Shown piece by piece: positions 9,263-22,159 of a DNA stretch of 64,000 nt. Position 1 is the first letter of the stretch; each line of letters starts with the position of its first letter. The DNA comes from Adenophora triphylla var. japonica. Taxonomy: Eukaryota; Streptophyta; Magnoliopsida; Asterales; Campanulaceae. The position numbers were made by a program, and so were the translations under genes. The notes beneath the pieces were generated by a model. The model did not search any database, had not been told where the DNA came from, and saw nothing but the letters and a program-made list of their open reading frames with translations. The stretch lies in contig JAFEMH010003608.1 in assembly GCA_022495995.1 (NCBI GenBank), positions 124,001 through 188,000 of the forward strand, given 5' to 3'.

Positions 9263-12200
9263 ATGACCACTCGTGAATTTGGACCCCGCCGTCCCGTAGA
9301 ACTAGGAGATGGAGCCACCCCAGATGTCTTTGCCGTTTGTAAAAAGACTGGGGGGATTTTTAGGAAGGTAGGTTTGGGGTGGCTTAGACTGTCCTTTGGG
9401 ATGCTTTCTGTATTTCTGTAAGAAAGCAGATTGGGGGCCGTTCGTCCCACCCCGGTTGTGGGAGGGCAGGAAAAAATATATATATAACCGGGATGTATTG
9501 GTGTTGGGGGATCACCGTAGGCTAAGAAACTTTGTAATGGGGGTTTTGCGGTGTTTCCCGCGAGAGAGATCGAGCTCTGAACGCCGTTGAACTTGTGAGG
9601 AGAGCGATCCGTGTCCCCGAACAGATAACTGATTGGGAAAAGTGTGAGCTAATGGACCCTGAACAAACCAATGCTGCGCGGGCACCGGGCACAGACCTGA
9701 ATGACCCCTTGGATGTCCTGCCCCTGAGGACTGTACTTCCCACCGTGGTGCCCGCGGCCCCTGGTGTTGAACCCATTGAACTAAGCAGTAGTGAGGAGCT
9801 GGAGCCTCTAAATTTTGAGACTACTGTAGGCGGGGAGGATGAGGATGAAGTGACCTCTGCCCGCGGTGATGCCACTGGTCTCTTTGGCTCGACGAGCACG
9901 GAGACCGAGGAGGATGACCGCGAGGTCGAACTTAGGAGGGCTGCGGGGACCTCTAAGAAGGCCGCTGAGACCACGAACATCGTGGATGCCTTTTCTGACC
10001 CTGATTCCGAGGAGGAGGTAGCTGAGGCCCCTGCCCGCAATAAAGGCAAACGGCCAGCTGTTGAGGCGAACCCTGGCCATGGTCGCAGTAAAAAAGCCAA
10101 GGAAGTGGCTATCCTCAACTGGGAGGAGGATATTTATGAGGTTTATAACGTGGACCGCAACGCCTACCGTGTCCGCACCTTAGGATACGTTCCGATAAAG
10201 GGGAAGGATAAGTTGAGGCGAGAGACGATGGCGATGTCCGCGAGGATAATAGGGCCTTAGTTTTCTATGGTGCTCAAGTTGAGAATGGCCTGAGGCTGCC
10301 CTTGGATCCTTTCTACTATGACTTCACGGAGTTCAACCGCCGCTCCCCTACGAACCTCCGACTCCCAATGCCATCGGGGCCATTGTCTCTTTCATATTTG
10401 TTTGCGGATTCATGGGCTATGAACCCACCCTGGCCGGGCTCTACGCTTACTATCAGAACCAAATCAGCCGCAATATTCTGGGTTTGAAGGCTAGGAATTT
10501 CTCTACCAAGACCTTCTCTCCCCCTTCGAACAAGTTTGACCAATGGAACCAGAAGGACATCTTGGTCATTGAGTCTAGGTTTGGATGGCCCTTTTCCAAG
10601 CCCGAGAGTCCGGGCCCCGATGAAGGTGTCCGCTAGCGATTATCCGACCCGTCCTCTGCCGATGCTATGCGCCTTTGCCATAGAGAGGCATCTGGCCCTT
10701 TACTTGGATAGCGGGGAGGAGGAGCCCGTTTATGATGTAGGCACGATTGTAGTGGATGAGCCCTTATTGATCTACTCGGGGGTGGCTCCTCGCAGGGAGG
10801 GCGCCCCACGTACCCCGAGTAGCAATAGAGCCGTTGCCTCGTGACCACGATTGGAGGGTGCACGAGCACTACCAATTTGAGGCGGATTGTAAGACACGCA
10901 TCTTTGGGCGGCGAGTGCGATCCTCCCGAACTTATCGGTCTCTAGCTGTTTTCATATAAGCATTTGCCAATTTATCTTTATCTTTGATTTTTGGGTGCAT
11001 TCTAACCTTTTCTCTTTCCCTCGAGTAGACCCGGAAGAATACAATTTCGATGGCTCCTCCACTAAATGCTGCCCAACTGAAGGCCAGGAACATGAAGGCC
11101 AACAAGGAAGCTGCCCTGAAGAGGCAGAATGAGATGGGTGGGGTCCCTACCAAGGATAAGACGGTGCCCGTGGCGAGCAGAAAGACGGGGGATCCCCTTA
11201 GCCTTCCCAAGACTATCCCTACTACGGGGAATCTGCCTCCACCCCCCAGGGGTCCTCCTCCCTCCAGTTCCAGAGGCTCCCGCTCTCCCCCTGGTCGCAC
11301 CATTCCTTAGGCCATCAAATGGATTCTCGGAAGAGAAATGAGAGGGATGGAGAGCAGGGACAAGGACAAAGGAAGCTGCAGAAGGTCGGGGATGCTCCTC
11401 CTCGGACTATGACTGCCCCTACTGTGGCTTCAGCTGCTTCTCCCCCTGTTGGGGGCACTCTCTGCTCAGCTGTTTACCCAATTTCCCCCTTGACCACTCT
11501 CGAGGAGGCTCTGGCGGTCAGGAGGAAGCTGTCCGAGGTGTCTCCCATTACCGGGGTGGATATTTATGCCGGAACTGCGCGATGCATCCGTTGGGATCGG
11601 GCTGGCGAACCGCCTATACTCTCCGGATTTCTACAAAGGCATAGTCGCCGAGGAGAATGCCTCTGCCCTGGTGGGGGATATAGGCCTCGCGCTGACCGAG
11701 GTAGATGCTCGCTTGATCTTAATAATCTTTTGGCTTCATTTTTTTTACTGTATTAACTTTTGATCTTTACGCCCGGTGAGTAATAAGGTCTTTGCGGCTA
11801 CGTGAAAGGCGTGACACTCTGACCGCTGAGGTGGAGAACAAAACTTCCATCTTGGCGGCCAAACTTCGGGAGCTGGAGGAGGCTCAAACAAAAATTGGAA
11901 CCTTGAACTCCCTGCTGGAGGACAAGGAAAGGGCCTTCACTCAGAAGGAGAATGATTTGAAGGGCTTCCAGGAGAGGATGACCCAGCTCGAGAAGGACCT
12001 TGAGAGGATAAGGGGTCGGCGGGATGAGCTCCGCGGGCACGAAGCAGTGGGAGCCCGAAATAAAGAGCTCTGGCGAGTGGATGCTTGCCAAGGCGATCTG
12101 GAGGCTGCAGGGAAGAAGGTGGACGAGTTGTCAGACGAGGCCGCTCCCTGAAAGGATGGAGCGAGAGGGAAGTCCGCCCTCGGACGATGTCCGCAAGGAA

Positions 12201-12757
12201 GGCTGTGGAGGAATTCAAGAACTCCCAAGCTTTCAAGGGCGCTCGTTCTTTGAAAACACAGCTCGGTATGAAATTTGGGGTTCGGACGCAAATAAGGAAT
12301 TTTGCGGCCACGGGCAAGTTCACCGTGCAGGAGTTGGCCGTAATTGGCTCGCTTGTTGCTACGGATGAAGAGTGCTTGCCCGGGCATGCACTAGTTCCCT
12401 TGTCCGAGGACGAGGTTAAAAGTTTGGAGCTGTCCGCCGCGGCCTCTCTCTCCCTCTGTGGCGAAGTGACTGGCTCTTAGCTTTGATCGGCGATTTGGAT
12501 GAGCTGCGGTTCGGGGATAACCACTATATCAGGGGATGCCTTGGCTCGGAGTTCTTCCAAATGGGCTGCCATAGGAGATCTCTTTCCTTCGCGGGCGGCT
12601 CCGGCCCGGCCTCTGCTGAGCCCATCTCGACCACAACAGAGATTACGATGACCCGTCTTCCTTCCCCAACTCCAACTTCGAAGCGGGCACGAGATGGTCT
12701 GCTTAGGGAGGCTGCAGATGCAGCCAAGGACCAAGCTCCTAAAGTTTAGGATTTTTT
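9263..12757 (+). pseudogene. T1 antisense gene, PF04195-like with coiled coil
   Basis: A multi-part coding region on the strand opposite gag-pol. The first exon begins MTTREFGPRRPVELGDG at 9263 and ends at a GTAGGT donor near 9367. Next come an open frame to 10260 with acidic stretches (SSSEELEPL, GGEDEDEV) and a basic cluster (GHGRSKKAKE), then GAQVENGLRLPLDPFYYDF, GYEPTLAGLYAYYQNQISRN and NQKDILVIESRFGWPF (10270-10640), which resembles the plant family annotated as putative gypsy-type transposon protein (PF04195). A proline/arginine-rich part (11050-11310) and a heptad-rich coiled coil (11800-12480, e.g. RELEEAQTKIGTLNSLLEDK) follow; the last stretch ends with a stop at 12757. Several frame changes occur; some fit introns, others look like damage. 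The function is unknown. Confidence 0.6.
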
Positions 12758-14196
12758 GCTTTTTCTTGTTGTAGTAGAATAGGATCTCTTTTTGTAATAG
12801 TGTAGGAAATTGTAAATACTTTCTCAATCATTAATAGAAGCATTTTTTCCACTTGGCTCCTCTATTATTTATCTTAATTGCTTGTCTCGTAGGCTATTTT
12901 GAGTAGTTTGGCAATTTTCGAGCACCTCAGTACTTGCATTCTTGCCTATTACTTTTTCCAGCGTTTTTGACTTGCAATTAACTTTATACTCTCCTTCTGC
13001 GGGCAGCAGCTTAGTAGGCCCTCTGCCCGCATTTTTTGAGTTTTCCTAACTCTTTATTCAAAAACCCCTAGGTTTTTTGTGAGAGTCAGCCTTATTCTTC
13101 TATGATCGCGTTTGTTTAGCCTTGTGGCAAAGTTAGGGGTCTTGACCCCAGTTTGTCTATTTGGCTTTGTTAAACTAGTTTGATCACTCTCATCCATTTA
13201 CACTTATTCCCAGCCTTGCGGGCGTGGTGTAAGTCAAAAGTAGCCAAAGGCAAGCATACTTTCATAGGGCATGCGAGAAGGTGGCCGTGAGGCTATTGTC
13301 CGCGCAACAGAAAGGTAGGAGCATATTTTAGCATAGAGGCCCTTTAACCCCCTGGCATCTGTATCCCCTTATTGGAGGTTCTCACTTATTTGACCCTTTA
13401 TTCAAAACTCCCTAAGGTTTTTCGTGAGGGTCTCGTGGCGATCTGGTGAACGGGCTTATATGTAGGCCTTTGTCACATACGAGGCATGCGAGTAACGGCC
13501 CTAACGAGGTCCTTCGCGCAATTAGTGGGTCCGGACTTCGAGGTCATTGTCCCACTAGAGTCCAGTAGGCACGGGCATCATGGCCTTTGTACCTACATTC
13601 ATCTATATCCACTTTATTTTTGGTGGTGTCACGCGAGCGGGAGAGTCCTCCCGCGATCACGGTACGGATCGTAATGGATCTTTGTACATATATAGGCATG
13701 CGGATCCTTAGATCTTTGCGCATCGGTAAGTAGGAGCTCATATGTTGGCTCTTGAACTTCACTGGCATCCGCACGCGGGCATCCACCTTAGCTTTTGAAA
13801 TTTGGTGGGAATTGATTTTGCATCAAAATATGATGATAACTTCTCCCTTATATATATATAGTCTATACTCCTTCCAAAAAATTACAAAGACTTCAAAAGA
13901 AGTATCTCTTAAGGTGGTCGCTATTCCGGGAGTGCTTAAGCTCTTCTCCCTCTTTTGGTCGCAACATATAGGTGCCCTCTTTGACTATCTTTGTAACCTC
14001 ATATGGACCTTCCCATTTCGGGGACTGGCTTGTTGAAACCGGGTTGGGTCCCTTGGACCTCTACGCTTACAGTACCCGGTCTCAGCGAAAAACTCCTTTT
14101 ATTTACTCTTTTATCATGGTGCTTCTTCGCTTTACATTTTGTAGTTCACCATTTTTTCATGTGCCCGCATTCTCTTTCCTTCGAGATCGTCCGAGG
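12758..14196. other. T1 spacer between convergent gene ends
   Basis: Non-coding sequence between the end of the antisense gene and the end of integrase, which face each other here. It contains a hairpin built from the T1 motif (tgcgggcag paired with ctgcccgca, about 12998-13030) and two related copies of a phrase with ctttattcaaaa and gtttttcgtgag (about 13050-13087 and 13390-13430). The counterpart in T2 and T3 holds a 59-bp tandem repeat. Confidence 0.5.
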
Positions 14197-15330
14197 TCAC
14201 ACCTTACATTTGCCTCGTTTTGAGACTCGTCGAAGTATGTGACTCATGTACGAGGGTAGGGCTACCTCAGCTGAGCCATTGCCTCTGACCCCATACGTGA
14301 GCGAGAAGGGAGTTTCTCCTGTTGAATTTCTTATCGTGGTGCGGACAACCCACAATGCGATGCAGGCTCGTCCCGACCAACGTCCTCCTCGTCCTTCCAA
14401 ATTTTTCTTTAAGGCGGTTAGGACTAGCTTGTTCGCAGCCTCCGCTTGACCATTTCCACGAGGATAGGCAGCTGCGGACTTACGGTGTTGCACCTTCATT
14501 CTCACACATTCGGCGGTGAATTTTGCGGAGAATTGGGTGCCATTATACGAAATTATTGCTCGGGAACCCCAAATCGACAATAGATGTGGTCGTGGACAAA
14601 GCGATAGTGTTATCCTCGGAAATAGTGGCCAAGCCCTTTGCTTCCGTCCACTTGGTAAAATAATCCACGGCCACCACAAAGCATACTTGATGCTTCCTCT
14701 AGCGATTGGAAATGGTCAATAAGATCTATCCCCACGTATCAAACGGCCACGATGGTACTACCAAAGTACGCTCTGTTGATGGTAGTCTAGGGATGTCCGC
14801 AAATCTACGGCACTTATCACATTTTCTAACATACTCCTGCGCATCCCTTCTCATTGTGGGCCAAAAGAATCCTTGGAATTTGATCTTGTACGAGAGGGTG
14901 CGAGCACACTGGATGTCCACCACAAACTCCTTCATGAACCTCATAGAGTAAGTTGGTGACCATGTGAGTCTTAACACATCTTAGTAAAGGCTTGGTGAAT
15001 GATCGCCGAAAAAGCACCCCATCGAGGACGAGGTATTTCGCGGACACCGTTCTGATGGCTCTAGCCTTTACTGGATCCTCGGGGAGGGTTTGCTTCTCGA
15101 TGTAATCCTTCATTTCATCCACCCAGTCCCTTACTTGATCCTCAATACGCTTATACGTATTCGATCTATAGCGGAGTCTCTCAGTGAATTCAATCGGCAA
15201 TTTGTCTCCAACTCCCCAATTTCTTGCTCGGTTATTCTTGAGAGGAGGTCAGCTTCCACATTGTCCTCTCTCATGACTTGGTTCAGCTCATAGTAAGTGA
15301 AATTTTTGAGGGCGGGGATGGAGAAAACCT
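14197..15330 (-). pseudogene. T1 RNase H tail and integrase, broken
   Basis: On the minus strand: ELNQVMREDNVEADLLSRI (about 15290-15235), the last motif of RNase H; then LLYEVHEGVCGGH and CDKCRRFADIPR, the zinc-binding part; then the integrase core, with GTQFSAKFTAE preceded by Y where the second catalytic Asp should stand, and NGQAEAANKLVLTALKK with the catalytic Glu in place. Stop codons and frame changes separate the pieces, and the HHCC histidine region is frame-shifted (GGHPVCSHP). The integrase is not functional as written. Confidence 0.75.
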
Positions 15331-15544
15331 TCTCTAATGTCCGAATTTGGAGAGACAACTGCCTACTAGTGGGAGGTTCCTCCCCAATGAAGTTAATGTC
15401 GTAGTCCCCAAAATCGTCATCATTATTATCTCTTTCATTCTGTGCGGTCCCCGGGTGTGTCGTGCCGCTGGCGATCATTGTTATTGGAGCGTATTGGTTC
15501 CCTTAACCCACTTGGTTAGCTCCCCGTTATTAATTTTCTGTTTG

Positions 15545-16620
15545 GATTACTCGCTTGGTGGAAACAATCCTCGATTCCGTGCCCGTGGTCGTTGTGAAAC
15601 TCGCGACAATTTAAGTCTACTCCTCTCATTTGGCTTTCGAAGCATGGGGGGAGGAGGAGGAAAGTACGAGGCTCTCATGATCACCACCCTTGGGTCGGTG
15701 AGCTCAGATAAAGCTGTTTCGGCCACGGCCTTTTTGAGCCTTTCGATCCCCGGCCTCTGTTTTGCCACGATTATTGGCATGAGCGGGCTCGGGGTGGTCT
15801 CCTGGACTTGGCTTATCCTTTCTTTCGCAGAAGCTCGTGGAGCGGGCACACTAGGCTCTTCGGCGGAGGCAATGGCCGATGCCCTTTCATACATTTCCTC
15901 CACCGATTTAGGTTTCTTTGGAGGCAAAATTCATTTTGAGGAAGGAGTTGCGAGGCCGCCTTCAAAACATAGTCGATGTCCCCCTCGTCCGGGTCCACGA
16001 TCTCCTCGCTCACCTTCTGAACCGGGATATATAATCTTTTGTAGGCTCATTTGGTGCACAGCTTGACACGGACAAGATCTGTCTTTGGTCTAGCGGGCAC
16101 ACACCTTCCGGCAAAGGCATTGAGGAAGAGGACTACGGGCGGGCGAATATTTGGATACACCGGGGCTTGAGGGCTAGCATCCAAGATAGGGCCTTGCCGG
16201 TGAAGGTCGCGGCCCAGCTTTGCACATCAGCGGACTCATCCGCGGAGAATAAAGCCATCGGCCCTCAAATCTTCCCATATGACTTTTGGCATTTTTGGAT
16301 CCGTCATAGGTGTCCATACAGGGGTTTGCCCTTACGGATCGGTGCCGCGCAATTTTATCGCTGAAGGCGTCCATAGTGCGGCCACATGACAGGCGGCCTT
16401 ACGATGGGTTTCCCACATCTTACGCATGAATTCCACAAACTCGGGGTTACGATCATCAACCTTTTGCTTTTTAGCTCGTGGAGTCACGGCCTTCTCCTTG
16501 GCCGGAGCCAAGGGTCGGCTTTGGACTTCGCACGGTGATTTGATGTGCCTCTTCCCCCTTTCCTCGCTATCATCTACATGCACCACGCTCCAGTCGGCTG
16601 TCCGCGCTCGAGGCAGGTCA
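15545..16620 (-). pseudogene. T1 Gag remnant
   Basis: Minus-strand pieces of a Ty3/gypsy Gag: a basic N-terminal part (AKEKAVTPRAKKQKVDD), the start of the capsid region (YDGSKNAKSHMGRFEGRW, about 16350-16260), a central part with MPPKKPKSVEEMYERA, and a terminal knuckle-like CREFHNDHGHGIEDCF (15560-15625), which is the CxxxHxxxGHxxxxC form common in plant Tat Gag proteins. Frames change several times. Directly after the knuckle the sequence jumps to RNase H, so protease and reverse transcriptase have been lost. Confidence 0.65.
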
Positions 16621-16964
16621 ACCCGGTTTGCCCCACGGCTTGACTAGCAAGCGAGTGTGCGGGAGCTCGTTGGGAGAACCTTTGTGACCCTTGAGGAGCT
16701 GTAGCCCTCCATTGGCCTCTATTTCAAATATTTCCATCTCCAGCGTCGTTGATGGCCATGGCTTCCGCGACCGGTTTGGATTTGGAGGCTAGGATTTCCT
16801 TTCTTCTCGGGATCGTGCAGGGAAAGTGGGGTGGTCGGATTGGTGTTTTTATGCGAGCTTGGGGAGTTTTTGGGCTAGTGTTTAGTAGGGCTTGGGCTTT
16901 CTCGGCCACGTGCTTCCTCGGTTAACCGGTGGAGAGCTCGTTGGTGGGGATTTTTGAGTGAGAA

Positions 16965-18141
16965 TGGGCCCCCATTACATTGAAGACGAGTTGGTTTGCC
17001 TTTCCCTATTGTTATTGGAGGGTTCGGCACAGTTTTCCTCCTCTATGGTTAAATGGCCGGCATTTTTTAGAATTTGAGACATGTCACGAAAGGTGAAGAT
17101 AAGCGAAAGAAGTGTCTTTTGACGGTTAGTTGTTTAGACTACAGGGTGTGTCTGAAAACAAAAGTTTTAAATGGGAAAAACTTAGTGACGTAAAATAGAA
17201 GAGCCTTTCGGCCTTTGAATTTGTTTAGGACACGTGAGGTGCCTTGAAAACAAAAGATTTTTAACGAGAAACGAAAGAAAGTACGCTCGGCAATGGAACC
17301 ACCGATGACGCCACGGCTTTTCGGGGTCGGGAGCGGTTCAAGGATATCGGCTAGGATATATTTGGTGGATTTGTGTACCTAGATCACAACACAAACAAGC
17401 ACCGATTAAGGTCAAAGTTGGATGTTACTCCAACTCGGGCCCTCGGGTGTGAGTAAGAATGCTTGAGTAATAAGGCTTTGAATACCTTTGGAGTGTGTGT
17501 GTGTTTAGGTTAAGAGAGTAAAAGAGCTTACTCAATTGTATATGGAACTTACCTTGCCCAAGGGGGTAAAGGCCTTCTATTTATAGGCAATGCCATGGTG
17601 CTTGTTGAGGTAAGCAATGAGATCAGCCCTAGGGGGCACTTTGGTATTTGACCAGCTACACGTGTCCGCGGCTAATTGGTCCTGTCAGGGAGGGAACATT
17701 GGTATCCGGGGAACATGGCTGAAAGGGACATGAGCCGTGTAGCCGGCTTATTGCATTAAATGGAATAGTAGGCGCCGGACTGAGCCGCATTGAATGCGTG
17801 ATGGGGGAGCCGGCAAGTGGCCTGTCAGAGCCAGTAAGCTAACTTGCTCAGTAAGGCTTGACATTAACCGGGAAGCAGCATGTGCCCGCGGTCAACGTTG
17901 TGCCCGCAGTCAAAGATATATGACGCGAGCACGGTTGATGCGGGCATGACTCATGCGGGCACGGATCCAGCGAGCAGGGTCCCAATGGTCCTCGAAGAGG
18001 ATGATGCGAGGAGGGACACGGTCTTGACCACAAGGGCCTATTTGTCCGCGGTCTTCCCTCCAGCGGTCTAGGAACTGCCACGTCACTGGTTCCTTGGACT
18101 AGACCGAGCGCGGGCCCGGTCCAGTAGATCCGGGCTCATCA
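16965..18141 (-). repeat. T1 LTR (right)
   Basis: 5' LTR in element orientation. The adjoining sequence on the minus strand starts TTCTCACTC, not one of the common primer-binding sites I recognise. It carries four copies of the GCGGGCA motif near 17880-17965. Confidence 0.9.
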
Positions 18142-18246
18142 GAAACTCTACTATTTCAATGTCTCAACTGTAAGAAATAAGAAGAAAATAAAGCAATTCC
18201 ATGTAAGAGCCACCAATATAGATTGTAACCTTCTTGATTCTTGCAG

Positions 18247-18372
18247 GGATCATCGAAAACCGGTTTTCTAGGAGAGGTCGGAGTTGATTTTGCAGATTTT
18301 GCGGAGGCAACTGAGGCGTTGACGATCTCTCTGCCCCTTGTTGAGAATTCAAACTCTTGTCCAATTTTGCAT
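18247..18372 (+). pseudogene. NT-C2 domain gene fragment, exon b
   Basis: After TTGCAG and before GTTAGT the exon reads GSSKTGFLGEVGVDFADFAE and then ATEALTISLPL, the middle of the NT-C2 domain of plant myosin-heavy-chain-related proteins. It is 126 bases and has no stop in frame. It continues exon a, and its next exon begins at the GTTAC that became the C1 target site (18514-18518). Confidence 0.8.
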
Positions 18373-18518
18373 GTTAGTTCTCTCTCATGTGCATTCTCTT
18401 ATTATTAGTAATCAACTAGTGATGGGAGCATTGGATAATTCTTGTTGCACCTATAAAATTCTCTAAGTTAATACGTAGTGTTTCTTTTAACATAATCTTA
18501 AATATTGTGACAGGTTAC

Positions 18519-19736
18519 TGTTAGGACCTAACTTTGATCAATATCTTAGTTAGTTGGTTTTGATAAAGGAATATATATATAGAACAGGGTTTATATCAAA
18601 AGATGTTATCTGTCATAAGCTATGAGTCTGACAGCTATGATTCTTTCTTATACAATGTTTACAATCAAACAAAAACATGAATCATAGTCACTCTCTAAGT
18701 CATCAAGATCATCAAGTGCATCTCAGTCCTTATTAGAGATTCTCTCTGATAGCTAAGCATTGTCATGATCTGACAGCTATGACTTCAGTCCTCGAGACGG
18801 CCGTCTCACGCCTCACACCATGTTACCACAAACTCAACCATGGTAGATCCCCGCATCTTCACAGCTATCAAGTCCATCAATGAAGACCAATGAAGACCAC
18901 GAAGACCTTCTAGAAGCTCTCGGTTCAAGCTAACGAGTTCAAGACGGCTCATGAAGACTGCATGTGGACAAGTGGGACAAAAGACCGATCAAAGCTCATT
19001 AATGTAGGCTGCAAGTCATATTCAACGGCTACATTGAAGGGTATAAATAGAGGATCTCTTCCTCTAACAAAATTCTTGAAAAATACTCATTTTCCCGAGT
19101 CAAAAACCCTTTCCAAACACCCACACACACCTTACGTAATCCACACACACACACACGCAATCCTTACCTTTAAAACCCTGTTCCAAAACCAAAACCCTCA
19201 CCCCTAAACCTCTTCACCAACAAAAACAACCCCGGTGTGTTAATTCACAAACCCCAACCACCTAAGGCTGTACTTTAGGTGTAGAATAAGTTTGTAATCA
19301 CTCGAAGCGTACTTTGAGTGTATTAGTTATTTTGTAAAATCTTGAGGCTGTACTTCAAGTTGTAAAAGCACTTAAAATTTGTACTTTAAGTGTATCCCTA
19401 GTTATTTGTACTAATTAGGAAGAGGAAGTTCAAGGAACTTGCCTAAATCAATCATTTGTAATTTTTGTTGATTAAAGATTATAATAAAATTGATCTCACT
19501 TGTCAAGTTTGACGGTGAGGGTGGATGTAGGAGGAGTGAACTACGAACCACTTTAAATTCTACGTGTCATTACATTTTTGCAATCACATTCACACACTTG
19601 CATTATCTCCTTGTGTTTGTTGTCCTACCATTATTTCAAATCACTTTTATTCCATTTGCACAAATTAAATTATCATCGACTGGCTAAGCTAATACCATAT
19701 TTGTCGATCATCTACATACCAAGCAAGGGCCTTTCA
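18519..19736 (+). repeat. C1 5' LTR
   Basis: Contains a TATA-like tataaata near 19040 followed by a leader with a CA microsatellite, and a degenerate internal repeat in which the phrase ctgtacttTaagtgt recurs about five times from 19268 to 19410. AC(A/G)GCTA motifs occur several times. Confidence 0.9.
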
Positions 19737-19805
19737 ATTGGTATCGAGCTTGTCTTCACACTTAAAAGTCTAACAACTTGTGAAGGATTCTCTTCAAATC
19801 CACCA

Positions 19806-20880
19806 TGCCTCAACCAAGAAGAAATAATGAGAAAGACATCCCACACATTGATGGTGTGGATCCTTTGAGATCTATGCATCAAAGATAAAAACTTATCTTG
19901 ATGCAAACGGCATTTAGGCTGGTATGTTCTAGAAAATGAAGTGTCATACCCAACTCAGTGCATGCTTGATGGAGGACCAAGTAGAATCAAATCCCCGAAA
20001 CTTGGTGCAGGTGAAAAGCAATTGGTAAGTGCAAACTTGAAAGTCAAGAACATTCTTCAAAAGAGTGTAAATGACTCTCTAGCCCAAGAAATTGCTAAGG
20101 AACCAAATGCCGAAGCTGCATGGGCTCTTATTCAAACCAAGTTCACTAAACACTCCGGTGTTAGGACACACAAACCTGTACAACTTGCTTAGGCAATTAG
20201 ACAATTTCAAGTTCTACCACTGGAGAAAGGTGAGTCTTTGCTCGACGAGGTTTGAGAACCTTGTCGGATCAATCACGATCATGGAAAAACATTTGAACAA
20301 CAAGATCTACGCCTCAAGATTTACTCAAATCTCCCTCAAGAATATGAGAAGGTAGCATTACCTATTAGAGAAGGATCTGAATGGAGCACCATGACAGGTT
20401 GAGCAATATTTTGGAAAGCTTGAAGCTTATGAAGCCGGAAGGTATGATAAAAATTCCATCGAGTCCCTCCATTTCACAAACCTTAGCTTTAAGCGCACAA
20501 GAACACATCAACAAGCCAATCACTCACCATGACATTGAGACCATTGTCAACAATGCTCTTCAAAAGATAAACATCGGCTCCAAATGCGTCGGCCAAACGG
20601 ATCTCCCAAGAAGACATTCCAAGCCTCATTTCCATAGGTCATCGAGAAATGCCATGAAATTTCAAAAGAAGTCTTTTGACAAGAAATTCAATCCCTCCAC
20701 CTCTAATGCCCAACAAGACGGCTACAAGAAGACAATTGATTGCTTCAATTGTGGAAAGCAAGGACATTACTCATCGGTGCCACTGAACCAAGGAAACCTA
20801 GGGACAATCGGACGGCTAGAAGATGACATACTCAAAAGAGATCATTCACGGCTCTAAGTGCAAGCTGCTACAATTGCTCC
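19806..20880 (+). pseudogene. C1 Gag with damaged zinc knuckle
   Basis: The likely start is the ATG at 19806 (MPQPRRNNEKDIPHIDG), 70 bases after the primer-binding site. Later pieces in changing frames are SANLKVKNILQKSVNDSLAQ, EPNAEAAWALIQTKF and, near the end, DCFNCGKQGHYSS. In the knuckle the fourth ligand, a cysteine, is out of frame by one base (20768-20790), so CCHC is incomplete as written. Copia Gag forms the particle shell and binds element RNA. The many frame changes may be partly consensus errors, since several coincide with CAG/CTG contexts. Confidence 0.65.
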
Positions 20881-22159
20881 AAAAATAAACATGATAAAAA
20901 CAAAGAGCAAGTCATGATTGTTGACTCATCAAAATTCGGTGATGAAGAGTATATGTCAAGTGATGACTACTGAAATTGAAGGAGAAGAAGCCATGATATG
21001 CCTTATGGTTTGAAGATGATGAAGAATCGACAATGAGGAAGAGATGGAAGCACTTCTTTGCTGGCGATGAACTAAAGAGGTACATGATTTTAACTCTTTA
21101 AATATTGATGGTTTTAAACAATTAGTTTGCACTCTGTTAATTCAAACCAAAAAACAAAAAACTAGCTTTGCTTCATTGGTCAATGAGAATCTTTCCCAAT
21201 CCTCAACCATTGACAACCTCACAAAAACCATTTCGAGCTTGAAAAAGCATGCCAAGGGCTAAGAGATCAATGCATCATGCTTGAAAAACAAAACATGGAG
21301 CCGACAGTGAGACATCTAATAATCATGAAAATTGTCAAAAACTCGGCAATCTTGAAAAAGAAAATGATGCTCTTAAAAAAGAAAATAGATTCATGGAATA
21401 TGTCAAGCAAAGCATTATCTCTTTTCACCTACACCCAAAGGCGTCCAAGTGACAAAACAGGGATTGGAGCTGATGATCCTACACAAAAGTGTACACTCCT
21501 CCCACTGGTGAAAGGGCCATTGAAAAAATGGTTCTAGAAAACTGAGCTACAGCGGCTATCAAACTCAAACCTATCCCATTCAAACCAAAGGAAAAGAAAA
21601 GGAAATCTTGGGTGGCCCTAGTCAATCAAAGGAAGGACCAAATAAAGTTCAAGGAAGCAAGCTTATTTGGGTTCAAAAGGAGCCAATATAAAGGAAGAAG
21701 TCAAGTTGCAAAAGGTGCTAGTCGATCAAGCCACTGTCGGGACGACGAGGTTGACAGACGGCCAAGGCATGACAGACGGCCAAGGCATGACAGACGGCCC
21801 AAATTCCTCCAAACAACAAAGAACCCCAAGGCAACAAAGATTCTACAACAAGCATAAATACACCAAAAAACAAAAACCTCAATGGCGGTATTCAAATGGA
21901 AGAAGCCATGCTCATCAAAATGACTCTCCAAGGTCATCCCATTCAAACAATTTTCGGTTTCAACCCCAATACGGCAACCCAAACCACTACTTCAATCCTT
22001 CCCAATCCACTGTTCTTACACCTTACATGATGCAAATCATGTCATATTACCATACCCTAAACCAGTTCTTCAATAAGGGATCAATGAACAATGTTAGGGC
22101 TCCAAAGAAAAACTAATCCTTTGGACCCAAAAAGAATAAAAAGGGTACCATAAATCTTA

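Larger units (their letters stand above)
7482..18141 (-). mobile_element. T1: Ty3/gypsy Tat-like retrotransposon with antisense gene
   Basis: Two LTRs of about 1,177 bases (7482-8658 and 16965-18141), TGGGCCCCC...CTCATCA, enclose 8.3 kb. On the minus strand, right to left: Gag (about 16600-15545), the tail of an RNase H, and a gypsy-type integrase (about 15200-14197). Protease, reverse transcriptase and most of RNase H are missing between 15545 and 15330. Between integrase and left LTR a gene-like unit runs on the plus strand (9263-12757). This order (gag-pol, then an antisense ORF before the 3' LTR) is known from the plant Tat lineage. No clean 5-bp target duplication is seen (GTTCC left, GAAAC right). 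It interrupts the NT-C2 exon. Confidence 0.85.

Noticed and set aside
9522..10118. Serine-rich minus-strand frame of 198 codons in T1
   Set aside because: It is the complement of the acidic plus-strand antisense gene; serine and threonine runs arise from complementary gag/gaa codons and no family motif is present.
11937..12387. Minus-strand frames opposite the T1 coiled coil
   Set aside because: They mirror the heptad-coding strand; no recognisable motif and no supporting start or context.
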